Part shown: one piece after another, positions 27,949 to 36,841 of the stretch
How the letters are laid out: every line of letters begins with the position of its first letter
How positions within the stretch are numbered: position 1 is the first letter of the stretch
Assembly (NCBI RefSeq): GCF_001641615.1
Contig: NZ_LRRU01000008.1
Coordinates: 45,838-109,837, forward strand
DNA: 64,000 nucleotides
Source of the DNA: Pseudoalteromonas gelatinilytica
GTDB taxonomy: Bacteria > Pseudomonadota > Gammaproteobacteria > Enterobacterales > Alteromonadaceae
Reading direction: 5' to 3'
The notes under the pieces: model-generated
Seen by the model: the letters and a program-made list of their open reading frames with translations, nothing else
What the model was told of the DNA's origin: nothing
The model's database searches: none
Position numbers and translations under genes: made by a program

Positions 27949-29433
27949 TTACAACTCAGCTATCATTTTAACAAGCGCTTGAGTTGTCCATTCAAGTTCA
28001 TTGAATTTAATATCAGGTTGATAATAAAAGCCTTTTTCACGTGGTCTATTTACATAAACCTTTATCGGCAGAATGACTTTAGCAAAACCTGAAGGTAAGG
28101 TTTCGAGCCTCACTTCCATATAGGTAGAGTCAGTACTACTTGGTGCGCCAACTAATTGTGTGTTTGCAAACAGCTTAAAACTATCCAGTGCATCTAGACA
28201 AGCGCTGGCACATTGCCCTGGCACAATCACATAAACGGGTGTGGTAAACTGACTGGCGTTTTTTGGCATTGCTTGTTGCTCTGCTGAGACTATCTCGACA
28301 TAAAATTGTTCACCCTTATCATAAGCCGCCTGCATACTTTCGTGGGTTGTCTTTAACCATTGATACCAAGGGCTAGCCGTATCATAGCTTGCGACTACAT
28401 CGCCAAAATAGTCAGTATTGCCTTTAGAAGTTCGCCACCACACTTGGGTATTTTTGTGTAACTTATAGCGGCCATATTTAAATTGTTCACTGCCCCAAAG
28501 TGCTGAGGCTATTTGCTCACTCCACATCGATGAGCCACCTTGATTATGGCGAAGATCAAGTACCACAGCTTTAGCTTGCATTAACTTATCATGTTGCTGT
28601 TCAATGGCGCTCAGCATCGTTTGGTAATCTGCTTGTTGCTGCTCATTGGGTGCATACGTTGGCATACTGATCCACGCAATATCCTTTAAAGGCCAATTAA
28701 GTTCGATTGGTAACTTATCGCCATTGTAAGCATGTTTAAGTTTGCCACTGACATCATCAGGCCTAATACGCCAATTTAACTTTAAGCTGTAAACAGAGCC
28801 GTCGGCTTTTTCAAACGTGCAGTGATTAAGCGGCGACAAAAACGGGTTTCCGTCATCAATAGTTAGTCGCCAGCCATGATTCCACCAACTACCGGGTTGC
28901 TCAACTTCGCCGTAATAGCGAAAAACACGCTCAACGAGCAAAGTATTAATTGCTGTATTATCACAGCTTACGAGCTTATCACCCTTGGCAACTGTATCTA
29001 ATTCGCTGTAATACACTTTTAACGCATCACCGCGCCATACAGTCGAAAAGCCCGGCCAACTTCTTTGTGGTTTTAATTCACTTGGTAAGGTATCAATCGC
29101 TCCCGCGTGACCATCTTGTAGAACAGTTCTAAAACGTGCAATAGCCGCAGCAAAACCTTGTGAACTATGCGCTTTTACAGCCAGCTTTAAGCCTTCTTGC
29201 TTTGCTTTTTCAAGCTGTTTAGCAAAGCCTGGATTACGTACATCATGCATACCAGGGTGATTGATAACCGATAACTGATAAGCCGCTTCAACATCTTTTA
29301 TAGCAAGTTCAGACCAATTAATTTCAGAGTGAGTGACTGTACGACCCTCATCGGCGCGACATAGATTCACACCAAAAGGGCTAAAGTTTAGAGCTGTAAA
29401 GATGAGTGAAAAGTAAAGCGTCAAGCGTTTCAT
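27949..29433 (-). CDS. Exported S41-type (tail-specific protease-like) hydrolase
   Basis: A 494-residue protein starting at ATG 29433, giving a signal peptide (to about VNLCRA). The C-terminal half has S41 features: KAVVLDLRHNQGGSSMWSEQ, then PVYVIVPGQCASACLDALDSF, where the serine in CASAC occupies the nucleophile position, then LVGAPSSTDS and the C-terminal PDIKF. The residue four places after the serine is aspartate, not the lysine of classical Ctp proteases, so it may be a tricorn-like or carbohydrate/ester-active relative. N-terminal helices precede it. Substrate unknown. The repeat array lies upstream. Confidence 0.65.
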   Translation of the reverse strand: MKRLTLYFSLIFTALNFSPFGVNLCRADEGRTVTHSEINWSELAIKDVEAAYQLSVINHPGMHDVRNPGFAKQLEKAKQEGLKLAVKAHSSQGFAAAIARFRTVLQDGHAGAIDTLPSELKPQRSWPGFSTVWRGDALKVYYSELDTVAKGDKLVSCDNTAINTLLVERVFRYYGEVEQPGSWWNHGWRLTIDDGNPFLSPLNHCTFEKADGSVYSLKLNWRIRPDDVSGKLKHAYNGDKLPIELNWPLKDIAWISMPTYAPNEQQQADYQTMLSAIEQQHDKLMQAKAVVLDLRHNQGGSSMWSEQIASALWGSEQFKYGRYKLHKNTQVWWRTSKGNTDYFGDVVASYDTASPWYQWLKTTHESMQAAYDKGEQFYVEIVSAEQQAMPKNASQFTTPVYVIVPGQCASACLDALDSFKLFANTQLVGAPSSTDSTYMEVRLETLPSGFAKVILPIKVYVNRPREKGFYYQPDIKFNELEWTTQALVKMIAEL

Positions 29434-29660
29434 AAAAATCCATTTTAAATAATTATTATGTTTAAAAATCACCCTATTTAATCACTAAGGCATTGTTATG
29501 GCAATAAAAAGGACTTCACATGTGAATAGATTAAAAAAATTCATCTATCAGGTTTATTTTAATCGTTTGTCGATTTAGAGGGATTACTCTAAAGTTAACC
29601 CATCAGCGCTTTTAAGCTAAACAGCTTCACACCATTGAGAGTGTATGCGCTAACCGAATT
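29434..29660. other. Leader region between the S41 gene and the repeat array
   Basis: A 227-base AT-rich stretch that must hold the S41 promoter on the minus strand. Near the array it contains AAGCTAAACAGCTT and a degenerate segment ending CTAACCGAATT, which resembles the end of a repeat unit. No strong sigma-70 promoter facing the array was recognised. Confidence 0.4.
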
Positions 29661-30180
29661 GTTGTCACAAAAAGTCTAGCTTGTGTGTTCTCTGGGCTTT
29701 TTTATATACCGAGTTACTGCACACGCGGTAACTCAACCACATTGTTGTCAAAAGCTTAGCTTGTGTGTTCTCTAAGCTTTTTTATTCCGAGTCACGGCAC
29801 TTGCGGTGACTCTACCATATTGTTGTCAAAAGCTTAGTTTGTGTGTTCTCTAAGCTTTTTTATTCCGAGTCACGGCACTTGCGGTGACTCAACCAAATTC
29901 TTGTCAAAAGCTTAGTTTGTGTGTTCTCTAAGCTTTTCTATTCCGAGTCACTGCACTTGCGGTGACTCAACCAAATTGTTGTCAAAAGCTTAGTTTGTGT
30001 GTTCTCTAAGCTTTTTTATTCCGAGTCACTGCACTTGCGGTGACTCAACCAAATTGTTGTCAAAAGCTTAGTTTGTGTGTTCTCTAAGCTTTTTTATTCC
30101 GAGTCACTGCACTTGCGGTGACTAACCAAATTGTTGTCGAAAAGCCTGGCTTGTGTGTTCGCCGGGCTTTTTTATGCCCG
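29661..30180 (+). repeat. Tandem array of 78-bp units, each with two hairpins
   Basis: Units begin at 29661, 29744, 29822, 29900, 29978, 30056 and 30133 (spacings 83, 78, 78, 78, 78, 77), with the last ending as a strong terminator beside the GNAT gene. Each complete unit holds hairpin A (AAAAGCTTAG ... CTAAGCTTTT then T-run, loop TTTGTGTGTTCT) and hairpin B (GAGTCAC ... GTGACTC), joined by AACCAAATTGTTGTC. Outer units show paired changes: unit 1 has GAGTTAC/GTAACTC in B, and the last has AAAAGCCTGGC/GCCGGGCTTTT in A, while loop core TTGTGTGTTC is the same in all seven. This points to RNA structure under selection. The units are too close together for each to hold an evident promoter. Function unknown. 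Confidence 0.9.
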
Positions 30181-30666
30181 TTATAAAATAACTTGCCAAT
30201 ACGCTACATCAATCCACTGCCCGAACTTTTTACCAACTTGCTTAAAATGCGCGACTTTTTGCATATTATGCTTCTCATGCAAGGCGATACTTGCTTCATT
30301 AGGTAATGCAATGCCTGCCATAACAGCATGTACATTTTGCATTTTTAACTGAATAAACAGAGCGGCGTAAAGTTGGCTGCCAATCCCCTTTGTATGACTA
30401 TCAGCATCTAAATAAACCGAGATTTCCACTGAGTGTTGGTAAGCTTTTCGTGCTTTCCAAGGTGTTGCATAACAATATCCAATGACATTACCTTCAGCTT
30501 CAGCAATCAACCAAGGTAAGTCAGCATCAAGATTAGCCTGTATTCGCTTGGCTATTTCAGTACCTGTGATTGCCTCAACTTCAAATGTCACTGTACTATT
30601 AACAACATAGTGATTGTAAATTGCAGCAATGGCATCACTATCTTCAATCCTTACATTTCTGATCAT
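30181..30666 (-). CDS. GNAT acetyltransferase, phosphinothricin/methionine-sulfoximine type
   Basis: A 161-residue GNAT protein starting at ATG 30666 (MIRNVRIED). Acetyl-CoA binding is marked by HTKGIGSQLYAAL and the family block SVEISVYLD and GYCYATPWKARKAY. These features resemble the Pat/MnaT (YncA) group, which acetylates methionine sulfoximine or phosphinothricin. The real substrate may be another small amine. The tandem repeat array begins at its stop codon. Confidence 0.8.
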   Translation of the reverse strand: MIRNVRIEDSDAIAAIYNHYVVNSTVTFEVEAITGTEIAKRIQANLDADLPWLIAEAEGNVIGYCYATPWKARKAYQHSVEISVYLDADSHTKGIGSQLYAALFIQLKMQNVHAVMAGIALPNEASIALHEKHNMQKVAHFKQVGKKFGQWIDVAYWQVIL

Positions 30667-30750
30667 GATTGAAAATTCCTTACTCAACATTAATTAATTG
30701 GTTAATTAATAACAGAAAAGTAAGTTTGGAAATACATATACGCAAAAATA

Positions 30751-30774
30751 AAAACGCCACTAGATGTGGCGTTT
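30751..30774 (-). terminator. Terminator of the aldehyde dehydrogenase gene
   Basis: AAAACGCCAC-TAGAT-GTGGCGTTT stem preceded by A-rich sequence that reads as a U-run on the minus strand. Confidence 0.8.
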
Positions 30775-30805
30775 GGGTAGTTTCGACAACAATAAGAAAT
30801 TGCTT

Positions 30806-32326
30806 TTAAAAGAAGCCCAGTGGATTCTCACTGTAACTTACTAATAGGTTTTTAGTTTGTTGGTAATGATCAAGGGCGAGTTTATGTGTTTCGCGACCTA
30901 TGCCTGACTTTTTATAGCCGCCAAACGCAGCATGCGCAGGGTACATGTGATAGCAGTTGGTCCAAACACGACCCGCTTCAATCTTACGACCAAAGTGATA
31001 TGCACGGTTCATATTTCGACTCCACACACCTGCCCCTAAGCCAAACTCTGAACTATTAGCAAGGGCTAACGCTTCGTCTTCATCTTTAAAAGTCGACATT
31101 GAAATAACCGGGCCAAAAATCTCTTCTTGGAACACACGCATGTCGTTAGTGCCTTTTAATAGCGTTGGTTGAATGTAGTAACCGCCATTAAACTCATCAG
31201 ACAGTTGCTCGACTTCGCCGCCCGCAAGCACTTCGGCTCCTTCTTGTTTACCAATTTCGATGTAGCTTAGGATCTTATCAAACTGAGCTTGTGATGCTTG
31301 AGCACCCACCATGGTTTCGGTATCAAGTGGATTACCCCGTTTAATTTGTAGAGTTCGGGCAAGAACACGTTCAATAAATTGCTCGTAAATATCTTCCTGA
31401 ATAAATAAACGCGATGGGCACGTACACACTTCACCTTGGTTAAAGTACGCAAGTACAGCCCCTTCAATCGCCTTACTCAAAAACTCATCGTCTTTTTCCA
31501 TTACATCGTTAAAGAAGATATTTGGCGATTTACCACCTAGCTCAACCGTCGAAGGAATAATATTATCAGCAGCGCATTTTAAGATATGTGAACCCACTGG
31601 CGTTGAACCTGTAAAGGCAATCTTCGCAATTCGAGTACTGGTTGCCAGCGCTTCGCCCGCTTCTTTACCATAGCCATTTACCACATTTAGAACACCTGCA
31701 GGCAACAAGTCACCAATCACTTCAAGCAGTACTAATATAGATGCAGGGGTTTGTTCAGCTGGTTTTAAAACAATACAGTTACCCGCAGCAAGGGCTGGTG
31801 CAAGTTTCCACGCAGCCATCAACAATGGAAAGTTCCAAGGAATAATTTGCCCTACTACACCTAGTGGCTCATGAAAATGATAGGCCACCGTGGTTTCGTC
31901 TATCTCACCGATTGAGCCTTCTTGCGCGCGCACACAACCTGCGAAATAGCGAAAGTGATCAGCCGCGAGTGGCACATCTGCCGCAAGTGTTTCACGAATT
32001 GCTTTACCGTTATCCCAGGTTTCGGCCACAGCCAGCATTTCTAGGTTTTGTTCAATGCGATCAGCAATTTTTAATAAAATATTGCTACGCTCTGTGACTG
32101 ACGTAGTTCCCCATGCCGCTTTTGCATCGTGGGCTTTATCAAGTGCCAGTTCGATATCTTCTTTTGATGAACGAGGAACTTTACAAAACACTTTACCGTT
32201 TACTGGGCTGATGTTTTCAAAGTACTCTCCCTTTACAGGGGCAACCCATTGGCCACCAATATAATTCTCATACTGCGCTTTAAAGTTAACTTTTGCGCCT
32301 TCACTACCTGGATTTGCATAAATCAT
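30806..32326 (-). CDS. aldB: NAD-dependent aldehyde dehydrogenase (AldB/ExaC type)
   Basis: A 506-residue enzyme, the usual length of AldB/ExaC acetaldehyde dehydrogenases. It shows [19 protein letters not shown], the cofactor motif FTGSTPVG, the catalytic glutamate in VELGGKSPN, the catalytic cysteine in [11 protein letters not shown] and the C-terminal [15 protein letters not shown]. It oxidises short aldehydes such as acetaldehyde to acids in the cytoplasm. I start at ATG 32326 (MIYANPG) rather than 32344. A divergent AraC gene probably controls it. Its leader (32329-32352) contains two stretches complementary to the 78-bp repeat RNA. Confidence 0.88.
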   Translation of the reverse strand: MIYANPGSEGAKVNFKAQYENYIGGQWVAPVKGEYFENISPVNGKVFCKVPRSSKEDIELALDKAHDAKAAWGTTSVTERSNILLKIADRIEQNLEMLAVAETWDNGKAIRETLAADVPLAADHFRYFAGCVRAQEGSIGEIDETTVAYHFHEPLGVVGQIIPWNFPLLMAAWKLAPALAAGNCIVLKPAEQTPASILVLLEVIGDLLPAGVLNVVNGYGKEAGEALATSTRIAKIAFTGSTPVGSHILKCAADNIIPSTVELGGKSPNIFFNDVMEKDDEFLSKAIEGAVLAYFNQGEVCTCPSRLFIQEDIYEQFIERVLARTLQIKRGNPLDTETMVGAQASQAQFDKILSYIEIGKQEGAEVLAGGEVEQLSDEFNGGYYIQPTLLKGTNDMRVFQEEIFGPVISMSTFKDEDEALALANSSEFGLGAGVWSRNMNRAYHFGRKIEAGRVWTNCYHMYPAHAAFGGYKKSGIGRETHKLALDHYQQTKNLLVSYSENPLGFF

Positions 32327-32503
32327 AATGTGTTCTCTCTTCAAATTGTTGTGTTTTATTTAGCATTGACTAAATTATGCGGTAGGTTATTGTTTAATGA
32401 ACCGCTAACAGTTGAAGTTAGCTCAGTTACTGAAAACACACTTGATTCCCAGTCCAGACTTTTTGACTATTTGTCCAGAATTTAGGACGACAGCGAGGCA
32501 ACA

Positions 32504-33412
32504 ATGAACACATCAGTTAGCAATAGAAGTTTAGATAAAAAACGACAACGTATTGATGTGCTTATTGAAAATAAAGTCAGTTTTGCGGGCGAACATGCTG
32601 AATTAAGTATTTACGACACCTATTTAGATGCCCAAAAAGTGGCGTTACATTCCACTGAATTATTATTTTGCGGCATGATCAGCGGTAAAAAAATCATGCA
32701 TGTCGCCGACAGTGATTATCATGAAGAGTTTTTACCAAACCAGTCATTTGTACTTGCCCCAGAGCAAGGGGTGCTAATCGATTTTCCCAATGCATCTCTT
32801 AATCAACCAACAACCTGTTTAGCGATTGAAATCAGTACCGACAAAATAAGCCAAGTAGTTGATGCTCTTAATTTTAACCAGAAAATTACCCAAGATGACT
32901 TTTTTCAATATCAAGCCAAGTTAGTGCACGCACAGCATAACCTGCAAACTCAACAACTGCTTGAGCGGATGATCTCCCTGTTTAGCGAAAATGAGCAACA
33001 CCGTGATTACTTAATTGATTTATCACTTAATGAACTCATAACCCGCCTGTTACAGCAGCAAAGCCGAGATTTAATGATTGCAAGTTGTAAGCAAGGCAAG
33101 CTCACAACCCCATTAAGCCATGTAATTAGTTATATAGAACAGCATCTTGCAGAGAATATTGATATTGATGTGTTATGCAAGATAGCCTGTATGAGCCGCA
33201 GTAAATTTTATCAGCAATTTAAGCTGGCATTTGGTGTTACGCCCGCTCTTTGGCAACAGCAATTACGCTTACAAAAAGCGTATAAACTGCTCGAAAAAGG
33301 CGAGGCAATTAGCCAAGTTTGTTACCAATTAGGCTTTAATAACCCAAGCCATTTTAGCCGTGTATTTAAACAAGCCTTTGGCGCAACCCCAAAGAGTATC
33401 GCTAATCATTAA
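32504..33412 (+). CDS. AraC-family regulator divergent from aldB
   Basis: A 302-residue protein with two C-terminal helix-turn-helix units (IDIDVLCKIACMSRSKFYQQFK and ISQVCYQLGFNNPSHFSRVFKQ) and an N-terminal sensing domain of the AraC_N type. It is read away from the aldehyde dehydrogenase gene, so it likely activates it in response to an alcohol or aldehyde. It ends 11 bases inside the 3' end of the convergent DUF1275 gene. Confidence 0.8.
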   Translation: MNTSVSNRSLDKKRQRIDVLIENKVSFAGEHAELSIYDTYLDAQKVALHSTELLFCGMISGKKIMHVADSDYHEEFLPNQSFVLAPEQGVLIDFPNASLNQPTTCLAIEISTDKISQVVDALNFNQKITQDDFFQYQAKLVHAQHNLQTQQLLERMISLFSENEQHRDYLIDLSLNELITRLLQQQSRDLMIASCKQGKLTTPLSHVISYIEQHLAENIDIDVLCKIACMSRSKFYQQFKLAFGVTPALWQQQLRLQKAYKLLEKGEAISQVCYQLGFNNPSHFSRVFKQAFGATPKSIANH

Positions 33413-34073
33413 GTTCTGGATTGCGATGAGAATAAACGCGATAGGTTAAGGCTAGTAGAATACAAATAGCACTTGGCACATAAAGCGCCGCAAAGGTCAT
33501 TTTTGCAAATAACCACGCCCCTGCTAAGCCACCAAATATAAAGCCAATAATGATTAGGCCGAACAGTTTAGCCTTACGTTTATCAAGCGCCTCGCCACGT
33601 AAAACCCGACCAAACATAATACCTAAATCAGTAAAAATACCCGTTACATGGGTTGTACGCACAATTGCACCACTGTAAGTTGTTGCCAAGGCGTTTTGTA
33701 ATCCACATGCCGCAGACGCTAAAAAGTGCCCGTAGCCAGAGCCATTAAACAATAGCCAAAGTGCGCCCAGTAAAAGCCCTGCTTCAATGAATAATGCAGT
33801 GTCGTAATGACGACCTAGTTTAAGTGCTGAACTATGTAGCAAAAAACCAGCAATACCAGACCCAACTAAAAATGACAGTAATACGCCTAATAAATGCAAA
33901 GCATCAAGGCTATTACCATGTATAAGATCTGCGCCAAGCAAGGTGGCAGTTCCCGATAAATGCGATACCGCTTGATGTTCAAAGCTAAGTAAACCAACTG
34001 CATTCACACACCCAGCCACCAGCGCCAAAATAAATGCGCCAATCTCAACCCATTTTGGTAACTTAGAAATCAC
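33402..34073 (-). CDS. DUF1275/YoaK-family membrane protein
   Basis: A 223-residue protein with six hydrophobic segments and the family features (AGCVNAVGLLSFEHQAVSHLSGTATLLG near the N-terminus, GLQNALATTYSGAIVRTTHVTGIFTDLG in the middle). Function of the family is not established. It overlaps the 3' end of the AraC gene by 11 bases and lies upstream of the sucrose cluster without obvious link. Confidence 0.8.
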   Translation of the reverse strand: MISKLPKWVEIGAFILALVAGCVNAVGLLSFEHQAVSHLSGTATLLGADLIHGNSLDALHLLGVLLSFLVGSGIAGFLLHSSALKLGRHYDTALFIEAGLLLGALWLLFNGSGYGHFLASAACGLQNALATTYSGAIVRTTHVTGIFTDLGIMFGRVLRGEALDKRKAKLFGLIIIGFIFGGLAGAWLFAKMTFAALYVPSAICILLALTYRVYSHRNPELND

Positions 34074-34181
34074 TCGCTACTCGCCTTTTTCTCACACTCG
34101 TACTCATTCTTTTATGGTACGCCTATTTTTATGACTAAAAACACTTTTTTTCGACTCTTTATATGGTAATTTACAATTAAG

Positions 34182-34193
34182 TAAATCGATTAA
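34182..34193. promoter_or_regulatory. Probable sucrose-operator upstream of the LacI gene
   Basis: TAAATCGATTAA differs by one base from the core of the perfect sites at 36726 and 38154. It lies just before the LacI start, fitting autoregulation. Confidence 0.6.
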
Positions 34194-34202
34194 GAACCTA
34201 CA

Positions 34203-35234
34203 ATGACAAAGCCAAAAAGTTGGACGCTGAAAAGTATTGCCCAAGAGTTAGGTGTTTCAAATGCCACCGTATCAAATGCGTTTAACCGCCCTGATCAATT
34301 ATCGAAAGCACGCCGCGAAGAAATTTTGGCTGCCTGTAAAAAGCTCGGCTACTTTGGCCCTAACAAGGCGGCGCAATCATTACGCCGAGGCACCTTTAAT
34401 ATTGTTGCTCTAGTATTGCCAGACAGCGTTGAATATATGGTATCAGATCCGGTTGCTAGCAGTTTTATGCGCGGTGTATCAGCAGTACTCGAAAAAAATG
34501 GTATTAACCTTTTATTATTTTCTGGTAACAGCGATAACCTTAATAGCGTGGTCGATTTTGTTGATGGCTTTATTTGTTATGGTCGCCCTCGTAACAAGCA
34601 ACTTGTGGAACAATTAAAACAGGTCGCAAAACATGTGGTAACGGTTGATTTTAATATCGGTCGCGATGCCTCAGTAAACGTAAACAACCAACAAGCCAGC
34701 TTTGATATTGCCAAACATGCACTGCACAAAAGTGATGATCGGGTTGCTATTTTAGGCCTGCGTTTACTTGATAACGACGTATTATGCCGAGTATACGAAC
34801 ATCATGAGTTTGAAGCAGGTCAGTCGATTGCTCATCAACGACTGCGCGGTTATCACCAAGCAATCAGCGATGCTGGCATCACCCTAGGTGATGATAGGAC
34901 ATGGAATATTCCTGAAAGCAGCGAGCGCTTTGCAAGCATTGCCGCCAAAGAAGCACTTAGCAGCACACCAAGACCAAACGTGTTGTTGTGCATGAGTGAT
35001 TTAATCGCCCTTGCCGCCATGCGCGAAGCATTAAAAATGGGCTTATCTATTCCTGAAGATGTCAGGATTGTTGGCTTTGATGGCATCGATGAAGGCCAAC
35101 GATTTGTGCCAAAACTCACCACTGTCCATCAAAATAGTGAAGAAAAAGGCCGCATTGCTGCGACCTTGTTTCTATCGAAAGAGCAGCAAACAGCCGAAAT
35201 CGACTATCAACTGCAATTGGGTCAAAGTAGTTAA
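34203..35234 (+). CDS. LacI-family repressor of the sucrose locus
   Basis: A 343-residue LacI/GalR protein. The N-terminal DNA-binding part reads TLKSIAQELGVSNATVSNAFNRPDQLSKARR; the sensing domain ends with VRIVGFDGIDEGQRFVPKLTTV. The stop codon overlaps the 3' end of the convergent sucrose phosphorylase gene by four bases. The three CTTAATCGATTAAG-like sites in front of this gene, the phosphorylase/MFS pair and the TonB receptor indicate the regulon. The inferred inducer is sucrose or a product of its cleavage. It corresponds in role to SuxR of Xanthomonas. Confidence 0.85.
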   Translation: MTKPKSWTLKSIAQELGVSNATVSNAFNRPDQLSKARREEILAACKKLGYFGPNKAAQSLRRGTFNIVALVLPDSVEYMVSDPVASSFMRGVSAVLEKNGINLLLFSGNSDNLNSVVDFVDGFICYGRPRNKQLVEQLKQVAKHVVTVDFNIGRDASVNVNNQQASFDIAKHALHKSDDRVAILGLRLLDNDVLCRVYEHHEFEAGQSIAHQRLRGYHQAISDAGITLGDDRTWNIPESSERFASIAAKEALSSTPRPNVLLCMSDLIALAAMREALKMGLSIPEDVRIVGFDGIDEGQRFVPKLTTVHQNSEEKGRIAATLFLSKEQQTAEIDYQLQLGQSS

Positions 35235-36703
35235 GCTAAAAAGTCAGCCAAATCAACAATGCGTTGTTCGCCTTCACGGTGATCAACAATGATCACTTCA
35301 CGGCTAGCAAAATCAACTTTTAACTCGATTGAGCTGGTATCATCATGCCAGCTTAAACGACACACACTGCCTTCACCTTTTGCAATAAACTCACCGTTAA
35401 ATGCTGGGTGCTCATTACGTAATTGAATCAGCTTGATCAAACCTTTCACCACAGGTTTAGCAAGTGCAGCATCAATGTCTTGCGCATTTAAGTAAGGGCG
35501 ATTGATATCACGACCGACATTGGTACGAGCCAGTAATTCCATATCGTTTTCACAAGCGAACAGGCCACCATAATAAACTTGTGGAATACCTGGCGCGAAG
35601 AACTGAATTGCACGCGCTAATAAATAATCGAAGTCATCTGCGCCTAAAGCATTGTAATATGTGCAGTTTACTTGATATAAATCGACATTACTTGCTGCTG
35701 CACCAGTTGCTAGGCGGCTTTGCCCTTCACTCTTTTCATGAATGGTTTCAACCAAGTTATCAATTTGCGCTGCGTTTAATAGACCCGGTTTATCACCCAT
35801 TGGGCCTGCGTCAATGATGCCAATGCCATCATGGGTATCGAGAACCGTTAAACAGTTACGCGGCGAAATGGTTAGCCAATTCAGTAATGCTTGCGCATCA
35901 TTGCTAAACAAACTGTGTAAAATGAGGGGTGGTAAAGCAAAGTCATAAACCATATTTACACGTTTTGCGACTTCAACCTGAGTTTGAAAATGGCTATGGA
36001 TCTCAGCAATGGTTTCCATACCCGCTTCATTTGCTTGCGCCGAAAGCTTATTTAAATAGTCAAAGGTTTCATCCAACATAAAGCAATTTGTGCCAGCTTC
36101 TTTAATCGCATAACCCGCCGCATCTAAACGAATAATGTTGACATTATTATCAGCAAACTTGCCAAGCACCGTATTTAAATACTCGATACCCGCCGTTGAT
36201 TTCACATTAATATCAATTTGGTTATCGGTAAATGTGGTCCAAAAATCATAGGTTTGGCCATCACCACAGGCAATAGGTGTAAAGCAGCTACCCGGACGCG
36301 GACGATAAATCGCTTGCTGCTCAGCCTCAGACATGCCATTTGGGAATACATCGTCTTTAGTTAAAAATAAATCCCAAAATTCAGATTGCTTGCCTTTCGC
36401 AAGTACATCTTTAAATTGGAAAGACTGTGCAGAAACATGGTTAACAATCAAGTCAGCCATTAAGTCATAGTTTGCACCTAGCACGTTAATGTCGTCCCAG
36501 CTACCAAGACGCGAGTCGACTTCACTATGATCAATAGGATCAAAGCCAGCATCACTGCCATCAATCGGATTATAAAATGGCAACAAATGTACACCTGCAA
36601 ACACATTGTTAAGTGGGCCATTTAATAAATTACTTAATTCATCAATACCTTGACCAGTAATACGGTCTGCGTAGGTGATTAATTGCACTTTATTGTTGAT
36701 CAT
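35231..36703 (-). CDS. scrP: Sucrose phosphorylase (GH13 subfamily 18)
   Basis: A 490-residue cytoplasmic enzyme that splits sucrose with phosphate to glucose 1-phosphate and fructose. Sequence marks: VQLITYADR start, ADLIVNH, the nucleophile Asp194 in IRLDAAGY, acid/base Glu234 in TIAEIHSH, and His291-Asp292 in VLDTHDGIG, each two positions after those of the Bifidobacterium enzyme; ATGAAASN and QVYYGG follow. The start at 36703 (MINNKVQ) is chosen because upstream residues are not conserved. The divergent MFS gene shares the operator at 36726. Specificity for sucrose over sucrose 6-phosphate is inferred from the TonB/MFS uptake context. Confidence 0.9.
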   Translation of the reverse strand: MINNKVQLITYADRITGQGIDELSNLLNGPLNNVFAGVHLLPFYNPIDGSDAGFDPIDHSEVDSRLGSWDDINVLGANYDLMADLIVNHVSAQSFQFKDVLAKGKQSEFWDLFLTKDDVFPNGMSEAEQQAIYRPRPGSCFTPIACGDGQTYDFWTTFTDNQIDINVKSTAGIEYLNTVLGKFADNNVNIIRLDAAGYAIKEAGTNCFMLDETFDYLNKLSAQANEAGMETIAEIHSHFQTQVEVAKRVNMVYDFALPPLILHSLFSNDAQALLNWLTISPRNCLTVLDTHDGIGIIDAGPMGDKPGLLNAAQIDNLVETIHEKSEGQSRLATGAAASNVDLYQVNCTYYNALGADDFDYLLARAIQFFAPGIPQVYYGGLFACENDMELLARTNVGRDINRPYLNAQDIDAALAKPVVKGLIKLIQLRNEHPAFNGEFIAKGEGSVCRLSWHDDTSSIELKVDFASREVIIVDHREGEQRIVDLADFLA

Positions 36704-36725
36704 AATTGTTAATACCAAGTTGAAA

Positions 36726-36739
36726 CTTAATCGATTAAG
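36726..36739. promoter_or_regulatory. LacI operator between sucrose phosphorylase and MFS genes
   Basis: Perfect palindrome CTTAATCGATTAAG, 23 bases upstream of the phosphorylase start. It is identical to the site at 38154. Confidence 0.85.
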
Positions 36740-36841
36740 ATATATCTTTAACCACGACAGCAAATTATTCAAGCAGTTTTTATAGTTTTTATACACTAAT
36801 ATACATAGTAAAGGCGCAGACCTTTCGGTGGGGAAACAACA

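Noticed and set aside
27949..29433. Classical C-terminal processing protease
   Set aside because: The serine is present but the lysine expected four positions later is aspartate; only an S41-type fold is supported.
29661..30180. CRISPR array
   Set aside because: The whole 78-bp unit repeats, with no unique spacers, the hairpins and T-runs are terminator-like, and no cas gene is present.
29661..30180. Integron attC sites, tRNA cluster or type III antitoxin repeats
   Set aside because: There is no integrase, no cassette genes between units and no attC core; no unit folds as a tRNA with the T-arm sequence; no ToxN-like toxin gene follows, and the units exceed the usual antitoxin repeat length.
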